Source: Pseudomonas guariconensis
GTDB lineage: Bacteria; Pseudomonadota; Gammaproteobacteria; Pseudomonadales; Pseudomonadaceae
Reading direction: 5' to 3'
Assembly (NCBI RefSeq): GCF_900102675.1
Contig: NZ_FMYX01000007.1
Location: 218,057-282,056 of the forward strand
DNA: 64,000 nucleotides
Under the pieces are notes generated by a model. That model ran no database searches, was not told the origin of the DNA, and was given only the letters and a program-made list of their open reading frames with translations. Every line of letters starts with the position of its first letter. Within the stretch, counting starts at the first letter, position 1. Made by a program: the position numbers and the translations under genes. Below, piece by piece: positions 57,344 to 64,000 of the stretch.

Positions 57344-58936
57344 TCAGTCAACACTCACACCGGAAAAGTCGTTGCGTCCAAAGGGGCTGACGCGAAAGTC
57401 CTTGACCTTGGCGCTGATCGGCTGGTTGACCGTGGAGTGGGCCACCGGGGTGATCGGCACCTGTTGCTTGAGACGTTGCTGGGCTTGCTGATAGAGCCGG
57501 GTGCGCTGCTCGCGGTCGGTGACCTGCTTGGCCTGCTTGACCAGCGTGTCGTACTCACGGTCGCACCACAGGGAGTAGTTGTTGCTGCCGATGGCATCGC
57601 AGCTGTACAGAGTCCCCAGCCAGTTGTCCGGGTCGCCGTTGTCGCCGGTCCAACCGATCAGGGCGATGTCGTGCTCGCCGTTTTTCATGCGCTTGAGGTA
57701 TTCCCCCCATTCGTAACTGACGATCCTGGCCTTGATGCCGACCTTGGCCCAGTCGGCTTGGAGCATCTCGGCCATCAGCTTGGCATTGGGGTTGTAGGGC
57801 CGCTGTACCGGCATGGCCCACAGGGTCACTTCGGTGCCCTCCTTGACGCCGGCGGCCTGGAGCAGTTCGCGGGCTTTGGCCGGGTTGAAACCTGCGTCCT
57901 TGATGGTTTTGTCATAGGACCACTGAGTCGGCGGCATGGCGTTGACCGCCGCCTGGCCGGAGTCTTGGTACACGGCCTGGATGATCGCCTGCTTGTTCAC
58001 GGCCATGTCCATGGCCTGGCGTACCTCGAGGCGATCGAAGGGCGGATGCTGGGTGTTGTAGGCGATATAGCCAAGGTTGAAGCCCGGCTTGTGCAGCACG
58101 CTCAGCTTGCTGTCGGCCTTGATCGCCGGCAGGTCGGCGGGGCGGGGGTGCAAGGTGACCTGGCATTCGTTGCGGCGGAGTTTCTGGATGCGTACCGAAG
58201 GGTCGATGTTGATGGAGAACACTAAGTTGTCGAGCTTGACCTGCTCCGGCGCCCAATAGGCCGGGTTGCCCTTGTAGCGAATCTGCGAATCCTTCTGGTA
58301 ACGCTGGAACACGAACGGGCCGGTGCCGATCGGCTTTTGGTTGATGTCGCTGGCGCGACCTTCGGCCAGCAGGTGGTCGGCGTATTCGGCGGAGAGGATC
58401 GAGGCGAAGCTCATGGCGAGGTTCTGGATGAACGCGGCATCGACACTGTTGAGGGTGAACACCACCGTCAGCGGGCCGGTCTTTTCGACCTTGGCGATGT
58501 TCTTGTCCAGCCCCATGCTGACGAAGTAGGGGAACTCGGTGGGGTAGGCCTTGCGGAAGGGGTGTCGTTTGTCGAGCATGCGATTGAAGGTGAACAGCAC
58601 GTCGTCGGCGCTGAAATCACGGCTTGGCGTGAAGTCCTTGTTGCCATGGAACTTGACGCCTTCGCGCAGGTGGAAGGTGTAGCGCATGCCATCCTCGGAG
58701 ATCTCCCAGAAGGTCGCCAGCGCCGGATGCACGGCAGTGCCGCCTCGCTCGAATTCGACCAGGCGGTTGTAGATCGGCTCGGCGGCATCGTTGTCGGTAG
58801 CGCTGGTGTACTGGGCGGTGTCGAAGCCGGCCGGGCTGCCTTCGGAACAGAACACCAGGTTCTTGGCGAGCAGGTCGGGGGCCTGGGTCATCAGGCCGAG
58901 GCCAAGCAGGGTGCCGAGGAGAGTGATGGGGCGCAT
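57344..58936 (-). CDS. Dipeptide-binding protein DppA, paralogue 2
   Basis: 530 residues from ATG 58936 (MRPITLLGTLLGLGLMTQAP). Signal peptide about 1-22, then 'NLVFCSEGSPAGFDTAQYTSATDND', 'PIGTGPFVFQRYQKDSQ', 'GWTGDNGDPDNWLGTLYSCDAIGSNNYSLWC' in the SBP family 5 pattern. More like paralogue 3 than paralogue 1 by eye. It is probably another substrate-specific binding protein for the same DppBCDF. Confidence 0.92.
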   Translation of the reverse strand: MRPITLLGTLLGLGLMTQAPDLLAKNLVFCSEGSPAGFDTAQYTSATDNDAAEPIYNRLVEFERGGTAVHPALATFWEISEDGMRYTFHLREGVKFHGNKDFTPSRDFSADDVLFTFNRMLDKRHPFRKAYPTEFPYFVSMGLDKNIAKVEKTGPLTVVFTLNSVDAAFIQNLAMSFASILSAEYADHLLAEGRASDINQKPIGTGPFVFQRYQKDSQIRYKGNPAYWAPEQVKLDNLVFSINIDPSVRIQKLRRNECQVTLHPRPADLPAIKADSKLSVLHKPGFNLGYIAYNTQHPPFDRLEVRQAMDMAVNKQAIIQAVYQDSGQAAVNAMPPTQWSYDKTIKDAGFNPAKARELLQAAGVKEGTEVTLWAMPVQRPYNPNAKLMAEMLQADWAKVGIKARIVSYEWGEYLKRMKNGEHDIALIGWTGDNGDPDNWLGTLYSCDAIGSNNYSLWCDREYDTLVKQAKQVTDREQRTRLYQQAQQRLKQQVPITPVAHSTVNQPISAKVKDFRVSPFGRNDFSGVSVD

Positions 58937-59098
58937 GGCTAGTCCTTTTGCATCTGTCGTGCCGCAACTTTGTAGGAATCGCGGCAACAGGAATCCGATC
59001 CCGCTGCGGGTGGCATCGGGAGGGCGCTTGTTTCTGGGGGGCGCTCGTGGCGCGGAATGTCACCGTGGGCGCTCAGGCCCACGGCGCAGGGGCTGGCC

Positions 59099-60724
59099 CT
59101 ATTTCTCCACGCTGACGCCGTAGAAGGAGTTCAGGCCGAACGGGCTGATCTTGAAGTCCTTCACCTTGTCGCTCATCGGCTGATAGACAGTGGAGTGAGC
59201 GATCGGCGTGATCGGCACTTGCTCCTTGAGGATGTGTTGCGCTTTTTGATACAGCTCGGTGCGCTTGGCCTGGTCGGAAGTGGCCTTGGCCTGCTTGATC
59301 AGGTCGTCGTAGGGCTTGTAGCACCACTTGGAGAAGTTGTTCCCATCCATGGCATCGCAGCCGTAGAGGGTACCCAGCCAGTTGTCGGGGTCACCGTTGT
59401 CGCCGCTCCAGCCGATCAGCATGGCGCCTTGCTCGCCGCCTTTGGAACGCTTGATGTACTCGCCCCACTCGTAGCTGACGATCTTGGCCTTGATGCCGAT
59501 CTTGGCCCAGTCGGACTGGAGCATTTCGGCCATCAACTTGGCGTTGGGGTTGTAGGGGCGCTGCACGGGCATGGCCCACAGGGTGATCTCGGTGCCTTCC
59601 TTGATGCCGGCTTCCTTGAGCAGTTGCTTGGCTTTCTCCGGGTCGTACTTGGCATCCTTGATGGAGGTGTCGTAGGACCACTGCGTCGGCGGCATGGCGT
59701 TGACCGCCAGTTGGCCTGCGCCCTGGTACACCGATTCGATGATCTGCTGCTTGTTCACCGCCATGTCCAGTGCCTGGCGAACCTTCAGCTGGGACAGGGG
59801 GTTGGCTTCGTTGCTGCCCTTGATCTTGTCCATCACGTTGTAGGCGATGTAGCCAAGGTTGAAGCCGGCCTGTTCAGGCATTTGAAGTTTCGGATCTTTC
59901 TTCAGCGGCTCGATATCGGCAGGGCGTGGGAACAGAGTGACCTGGCACTCGTTCTTCTTGAGCTTCTGCATGCGTACCGAGGCGTCGGTACTGATGGCGA
60001 AGATCAGGTTGTCGATCTTCACGTCATCGGGGTTCCAGTAGTCCTTGTTGCCCTTGAAACGGATCTGGGCGTCCTTCTGGTACTTGCTGAACACGAACGG
60101 GCCGGTGCCGATCGGTTTCTGGTTGATGTCGGCGGCCTTGCCCTGCTTGAGCAACTGGTCGGCGTACTCGGCGGACTGGATCGAGGCGAAGCTCATGGCC
60201 AGGTTCTGGATGAAGGCGGCGTCCACCTCGTTGAGGGTGAAGCGTACGGTGTGATCGTCGACCTTTTCGAGACGGGCGATGTTCTTGTCCATGCCCATGT
60301 CGGTGAAGTAGGGGAATTCGGTGGGGTAGGCTTTGCGGAACGGATGGTTCTTGTCGAGCATGCGGTTGAAGGTGAACAGCACGTCGTCGGCGTTGAACTC
60401 GCGGGTCGGCTTGAAGAAGTCGGTGGTGTGGAACTTGACGCCTTCGCGCAGGTGGAAGGTGTAGGTCTTGCCGTCGTCGGAGACGTCCCACTTGGTTGCC
60501 AGCCCCGGAATGACCGCGGTGCCGCCGCGCTCGAACTGGGTCAGGCGATTGAAGACGGTTTCGGCCGAGGCGTCGAAGTCGGTTCCTGTGGTGTATTGGC
60601 CCGGGTCGAAGCCTGCGGGGCTGCCTTCGGAGCAGAACACCAGGTTGGTCGCGGCTAGCGCGGAGGGTGCGCCGGCGAGCAAGCCTGCGCTGACCAGGAA
60701 CGGAATGACTGCGTGTTTGAGCAT
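59099..60724 (-). CDS. Dipeptide-binding protein DppA, paralogue 3
   Basis: 541 residues from ATG 60724 (MLKHAVIPFLVSAGLLAGAP); the frame stays open further upstream to 61048 but without signal-peptide logic or ribosome site. Contains 'NLVFCSEGSPAGFDPGQYTTGTDFD' and 'GWSGDNGDPDNWLGTLYGCDAMDGNNFSKWC'. It has the longest and most structured upstream region of the dpp genes, with a sigma54-like site and a 23-base dyad. Confidence 0.92.
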   Translation of the reverse strand: MLKHAVIPFLVSAGLLAGAPSALAATNLVFCSEGSPAGFDPGQYTTGTDFDASAETVFNRLTQFERGGTAVIPGLATKWDVSDDGKTYTFHLREGVKFHTTDFFKPTREFNADDVLFTFNRMLDKNHPFRKAYPTEFPYFTDMGMDKNIARLEKVDDHTVRFTLNEVDAAFIQNLAMSFASIQSAEYADQLLKQGKAADINQKPIGTGPFVFSKYQKDAQIRFKGNKDYWNPDDVKIDNLIFAISTDASVRMQKLKKNECQVTLFPRPADIEPLKKDPKLQMPEQAGFNLGYIAYNVMDKIKGSNEANPLSQLKVRQALDMAVNKQQIIESVYQGAGQLAVNAMPPTQWSYDTSIKDAKYDPEKAKQLLKEAGIKEGTEITLWAMPVQRPYNPNAKLMAEMLQSDWAKIGIKAKIVSYEWGEYIKRSKGGEQGAMLIGWSGDNGDPDNWLGTLYGCDAMDGNNFSKWCYKPYDDLIKQAKATSDQAKRTELYQKAQHILKEQVPITPIAHSTVYQPMSDKVKDFKISPFGLNSFYGVSVEK

Positions 60725-60851
60725 GGTGGCCTCATTGTTGTCATTTTTCGATTGAGGCGGCCTCGTGAGCCGACCTGCGGATACTAATGCAGGGTAGATC
60801 GCCAATGCAACAGGCAGAGGGATAGTTGACGTCAAAATTGTGGGACTAACG

Positions 60852-60874
60852 TACATGGATGTCGCATCCATGTA
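60852..60874. promoter_or_regulatory. Perfect 10-3-10 dyad upstream of dppA paralogue 3
   Basis: TACATGGATG-TCG-CATCCATGTA with no mismatch. No T-run follows on the minus strand. Operator or leader hairpin; 128 bases before the start codon. Confidence 0.5.
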
Positions 60875-60909
60875 ATTTTCATGAAAGTTGAACGTTTGCG
60901 CTGGTTTTT

Positions 60910-60925
60910 TGCAGGCAATTTGCCA
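60910..60925 (-). promoter_or_regulatory. Sigma54-like promoter of dppA paralogue 3
   Basis: TGGCAAATTGCCTGCA on the minus strand has the GG and GC ten bases apart and matches 9 of 11 fixed positions of the -24/-12 consensus. It also contains the palindrome GGCAA-T-TTGCC, so a plain operator is possible. Confidence 0.4.
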
Positions 60926-61057
60926 GATGTTTTTCAACTTTGAAGTCAATAGGAAAGCAGCTATAGCGCTGTAGGAATGAGGCTTGAAACTGTCAGTTCT
61001 GGAAATGACATCAAAGCGACGGGCATTGCACCCGTCGCTTCGGTTCACTGAGGTCGA

Positions 61058-61774
61058 TCAGGGCATCTGGACTTCGATCAGGCCATCGGCGTTCATGCTG
61101 ACTTCGCTGGTACCGGCTTCGATGTCCGGCGCGGGAGCGGCTTCATCGGCTGCCATGGCCTTCATGGCCATCGGCGCGCTGCGCAGGTAGGGGCGTGGGT
61201 AGCCGCTGCTGTTGAGGTTCAGGCTGACCACTTTGTAGCCTTTGCCGCCGAGGGCTTCGGTGGCCAACTGGGCGCGTGCCTTGAAGGCGTCGACGGCCTC
61301 CTTGAGCAGGGCGTCCTCGTTTCTCTTGCGGGTGGCTTGGGCAATGGAGAAGTCCATGCCGCCCATTTTCAGGTCTTGGAGCAGTTCCCCGGTGAGTTTG
61401 GACAGGGCTGGGAAGTCGGCGCTTTCCAGGCGCAGTTCGGCGCGTTCGCGCCAGCCAGTGATCTTCTGGCCTTTGCTGTCATAGACCGGGTAGCTGTTGC
61501 GGCTACCCTGGCTGATCTTCACGTCCTTGACCTGGCGTGCCTGCTGCACGGCTTTGTTCATGGTCTCGGTGATTTCCTTGGCCAGCTTGCCTGGGTCGTT
61601 GTTCTGGGCTTCGCTGTACAGGGTTACGACCATCAAGTCGCGCGCCACTTCCTTGGTGACTTCGGCGCGCAGCGATACCTGGTTGTAGCGCGGCGCATCG
61701 TCCGCCAACGCCGGCAGGCTGGCCAGCAGGCCACAGGACAGGATCAGCGCGGTGCCACGACGGGGGATGTGCAT
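61058..61774 (-). CDS. SIMPL (DUF541) periplasmic protein
   Basis: 238 residues from ATG 61774 (MHIPRRGTALILSCGLLASL). Signal peptide 1-24 cut near ALADDAP, then SIMPL fold: 'EVTKEVARDLMVVTLYSEAQNNDPGKLAKEI' early part, 'KISQGSRNSYPVYD' and 'YKVVSLNLNSSGYPRPYLRSA'. Family members (YggE) are linked to oxidative stress but lack a known activity. Divergent from roxS, with about 200 bases between. Confidence 0.88.
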   Translation of the reverse strand: MHIPRRGTALILSCGLLASLPALADDAPRYNQVSLRAEVTKEVARDLMVVTLYSEAQNNDPGKLAKEITETMNKAVQQARQVKDVKISQGSRNSYPVYDSKGQKITGWRERAELRLESADFPALSKLTGELLQDLKMGGMDFSIAQATRKRNEDALLKEAVDAFKARAQLATEALGGKGYKVVSLNLNSSGYPRPYLRSAPMAMKAMAADEAAPAPDIEAGTSEVSMNADGLIEVQMP

Positions 61775-61929
61775 GTAGGACTCCTTGGCAAATAAAGGCG
61801 CGGGCATTGTCCATCCCGCGCATGGCCCATCAGACCGGGAACAGTGTAGTGGGTTCCTAAATGCCATCATTAACCTGTGACAAAGTGTGGCGCTTTGCCG
61901 CATCGCTGCAGCGGGGCGCCTGGCTTCGG

Positions 61930-61935
61930 TATACT
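61930..61935 (+). promoter_or_regulatory. -10 box upstream of roxS
   Basis: TATACT 38 bases before the roxS ATG; I see no good -35 at the right distance. Confidence 0.35.
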
Positions 61936-61972
61936 CCGGTCGATTTTCCTGGAGCACTCATCAGGAGAGCTC

Positions 61973-63232
61973 ATGCTCGCTGCCGCACATCCGCTGTCCG
62001 CTACGCGCCAGAACCTCTGGCGTCTGACCTTCATCCGTATCCTGGTCCTGGCCGCCCAGGCTGGCTCCGTTGGCGTGGCCTACTGGACCGAACTGGTCCC
62101 GCTGCCCTGGCTGTCGCTGGCTATCACACTGGCCTTGTCGTCGTTGCTGTGTGCCTTCACCGCCTTGCGCCTGCGCTTGTCGTTGCCGGTCACCGAACTC
62201 GAGTATGCCCTGCAGCTGGCCTGTGACCTGCTGATCCACAGTGCCTTGCTGTACTACTCCGGCGGCTCGACCAACCCGTTCGTTTCCTACTACCTGGTAC
62301 CGCTGGCGATCGCCGCGGTGACCTTGCCATGGATCTATTCGCTGGTGCTGTCTGGCATTGCTCTGGTGGCCTATAGCCTGCTGCTGGTGCAGTTCTACCC
62401 GCTCGAGACCCTGCCCATGGCGCGGGAAAAGATGCAGGTCTATGGCATGTGGTTGAGCATCGCCTTGGCGGCCGGCGTGATCACGTTCTTCGCCGCACGC
62501 ATGGCTGAAGAGCTTCGTCGCCAGGAGAAACTGCGCGCCGATCGCCGCGAGGAGAGCCTTCGAGACGAGCAACTGCTCGCCGTGGCCACCCAGGCCGCCG
62601 GGGCCGCCCATGAACTGGGCACGCCTCTGGCGACCATGAGCGTGCTGCTCAATGAAATGCGTCAGGACCACACAGACCCGCAATTGCAGGAAGACCTGGA
62701 GATCCTTCAGGACCAGGTCAAGCTGTGCAAGGAGACCTTGCAGCAACTGGTCCGCGCCGCCGAAGCCAACCGTCGTCTGAGCGTGGTCGAGCAGGAGGTG
62801 ACCGCCTGGCTGGATGAAGCGCTCAACCGCTGGCACCTGATGCGCCCGGAGGCCACCTACCGCTTCCAGCGCCTGCGCGATGGCCAGGTTCCGCGTCTGA
62901 CGCCCCCCCCGGACTTGACCCAGGCCTTGCTCAATCTGCTTAACAACGCCGCCGATGCCTGCCCCGAGGATCTGGAAGTGCGCCTGGACTGGAACGCCCA
63001 GGACATCATCATCACGATCCGCGATCACGGCCCTGGCGTTCCCGTCGCCATCGCCGAGGCGATCGGTAAACCCTTCTTTACCACCAAGGGCAAAGGCTTC
63101 GGCCTGGGCCTGTTCCTGAGCAAGGCCAGCGTGACCCGTGCTGGCGGCTCGGTGAAACTCTATAGTCATGAACAGGGCGGCACCCTCACCGAGCTGCGCC
63201 TGCCCCATGGCAAGCGAGGAGATGAACGATGA
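61973..63232 (+). CDS. roxS: Redox sensor histidine kinase RoxS (RegB/PrrB family)
   Basis: 419 residues; ATG with AGGAG six bases upstream. Six helices (about 20-185) with the quinone-binding GGSTNPF near residue 98, then the phospho-histidine His213 in AAGAAHELGTPLATM. The redox-active cysteine of RegB is matched by Cys252 (QVKLCKETL). The ATP domain has 'NLLNNAADACPEDLE', 'RDHGPGVP', 'KGFGLGLFL'. In P. putida and P. aeruginosa RoxSR controls terminal oxidases and cyanide tolerance. The last four bases overlap roxR. Confidence 0.94.
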   Translation: MLAAAHPLSATRQNLWRLTFIRILVLAAQAGSVGVAYWTELVPLPWLSLAITLALSSLLCAFTALRLRLSLPVTELEYALQLACDLLIHSALLYYSGGSTNPFVSYYLVPLAIAAVTLPWIYSLVLSGIALVAYSLLLVQFYPLETLPMAREKMQVYGMWLSIALAAGVITFFAARMAEELRRQEKLRADRREESLRDEQLLAVATQAAGAAHELGTPLATMSVLLNEMRQDHTDPQLQEDLEILQDQVKLCKETLQQLVRAAEANRRLSVVEQEVTAWLDEALNRWHLMRPEATYRFQRLRDGQVPRLTPPPDLTQALLNLLNNAADACPEDLEVRLDWNAQDIIITIRDHGPGVPVAIAEAIGKPFFTTKGKGFGLGLFLSKASVTRAGGSVKLYSHEQGGTLTELRLPHGKRGDER

Positions 63233-63789
63233 GCGAAGAAAACCTGGTCGAAGGCGAAGAGCTGCCGCACTTGTTGCTGGTGGACGACGACGCCACCTTC
63301 ACCCGCGTCATGGCGCGCGCCATGAGCCGTCGCGGTTTCCGCGTGAGCACCGCCTCCTCGGCCGAGGAGGGGTTGGTGCTGGCCAAGCAGGACGTGCCTG
63401 ATTACGCGACCCTAGACCTCAAGATGGACGGCGATTCCGGGCTGGCGCTGCTGCCCAAGCTGCTGGAGCTGGACCCTGAAATGCGGGTGTTGATCCTGAC
63501 GGGTTATTCGAGCATCGCCACCGCGGTTGAGGCTATCAAGCGCGGTGCCTGCAACTATCTGTGCAAGCCGGCGGACGCCGATGATGTGTTGGCGGCGCTG
63601 TTGTCCGAGCATGCGGATCTGGATTCGCTGGTGCCGGAGAACCCGATGTCGGTGGATCGCCTGCAGTGGGAGCATATCCAGCGGGTGTTGGCCGAGCATG
63701 ACGGGAACATATCCGCGACGGCGCGGGCCCTTGGGATGCATCGGCGCACGTTGCAGCGTAAGTTGCAGAAGCGGCCTGTGCGGCGGTGA
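63229..63789 (+). CDS. roxR: Response regulator RoxR (RegA/PrrA family)
   Basis: 186 residues. Receiver domain about 15-125 with phospho-acceptor Asp63 (YATLDLKMDGDSG) and Lys near 110 (CNYLCKPADADD); a Fis-type helix-turn-helix at 145-182 ('VLAEHDGNISATARALGMHRRTLQRKL'), the conserved RegA DNA-binding helix. ATGA overlap with roxS means coupled translation. No terminator is obvious after it; a multicopy-like repeat begins about 60 bases later. Confidence 0.95.
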   Translation: MSEENLVEGEELPHLLLVDDDATFTRVMARAMSRRGFRVSTASSAEEGLVLAKQDVPDYATLDLKMDGDSGLALLPKLLELDPEMRVLILTGYSSIATAVEAIKRGACNYLCKPADADDVLAALLSEHADLDSLVPENPMSVDRLQWEHIQRVLAEHDGNISATARALGMHRRTLQRKLQKRPVRR

Positions 63790-63850
63790 GGCTTTGTGGT
63801 TTGTGGTTGTGGGTTTTGAGGTTTGTGGGCTTATCCGTTTTATTTGTCGA

Positions 63851-64000
63851 CGGTTAATCACCTTTCCGCCTTTACGGCGGGTCACTTTTGGTCTTGGCCA
63901 AAAGTAACCAAAAGCCGCGCGCCCCTGCATCCGGCCCGGCGCTTCGCACCGGGTTCCCTCGCTGCGGTGTCTTACGGGGCCTCGCGGCCTCCGGCTGGCT
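63851..64000. repeat. Multicopy-type non-coding repeat, cut by window edge
   Basis: Starts near CGGTTAATCACC, includes the inverted CTTTTGG...CCAAAAG pair and the string GGCCCGGCGCTTCGCACCGG, and continues past the edge. I recall this sequence type as occurring many times in Pseudomonas genomes at intergenic sites. No reading frame in it has a start site or domain. Confidence 0.55.

Larger units (their letters stand above)
60725..61057. other. Control region of dppA paralogue 3
   Basis: 333 bases without a gene and AT-richer than the surroundings. Contains the dyad at 60852-60874, a sigma54-like site at 60910-60925 inside an inverted repeat (60884-60892 with 60933-60941), and near 60745 a run of A/T on the minus strand close to the start. 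The SIMPL gene ends at 61058 on the same strand. Confidence 0.55.

Noticed and set aside
59099..61048. 649-codon version of the third DppA
   Set aside because: The added 108 codons would displace the signal peptide; the ATG at 60724 starts a normal signal peptide.

Overview
The window reads as a chromosomal segment of a fluorescent pseudomonad of the Pseudomonas putida group. The evidence is high GC with GC-rich third codon positions, 35-bp REP-like inverted pairs built around a 'GTAGGAGCGGG...CCCGCGAA' core, Pseudomonas-only small families (DUF6124/DUF3077), and gene order I recognise from P. putida and, in pieces, P. aeruginosa (queA-tgt-yajC-secDF, the isc operon, piuABC, speC, dppBCDF with opdP, roxSR). 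No phage, plasmid, IS element or CRISPR array is visible. The first gene is cut by the left edge.

Layout. 1-1.65 kb: a cut membrane protein, a DUF6124-DUF3077 pair behind a strikingly structured leader, two REP pairs and a tRNA-Leu(CAA) with its own promoter and terminator. 1.75-7.2 kb: queuosine genes queA-tgt, then yajC-secD-secF for protein export. 7.3-8.8 kb: a glycine-zipper envelope protein and suhB. 8.9-16.2 kb: trmJ, cysE, then the complete iron-sulfur operon iscR-iscS-iscU-iscA-hscB-hscA-fdx-iscX behind IscR sites. 16.3-25.6 kb: ndk, rlmN, pilW, rodZ, ispG, hisS, yfgM-like, bamB and der, nearly all co-directional. 25.7-27.65 kb: an aminotransferase overlapping an omega-amidase.

27.7-34.3 kb: an iron island with a PepSY/flavodoxin/reductase fusion (piuB), the TonB receptor piuA, the dioxygenase piuC and a Sel1 protein. 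34.4-36.1 kb: the ornithine decarboxylase speC with a leader that may be attenuated, then a stretch with no supported gene. 36.2-40.2 kb: a FecI-FecR-FecA type cell-surface signalling set. 40.3-43.7 kb: a four-gene betaine/choline type ABC importer. 44.3 kb: prfC. 46-49.8 kb: a polyamine-type binding protein, cupin, FAD oxidase and an AraC regulator with a SnoaL-like N-terminus. 50.1-60.7 kb: the dipeptide importer dppBCDF with three DppA paralogues and an OprD-family porin. 61-63.8 kb: a SIMPL protein and the redox two-component pair roxS-roxR. The right edge runs into a low-complexity-like, non-coding sequence that resembles a multicopy Pseudomonas repeat.

Most coding content is ordinary. 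The less ordinary material is in the non-coding leaders. (1) The ~200-nt leader of the DUF6124-DUF3077 pair has four segments that can fold in two mutually exclusive ways, one of which hides the ribosome binding site. (2) The speC leader carries a terminator-like hairpin overlapped by a 54-codon reading frame, right behind a good promoter. (3) The region upstream of the third dppA has a perfect 10-3-10 dyad and a sigma54-like site. All three are read from sequence only and need comparison between genomes.
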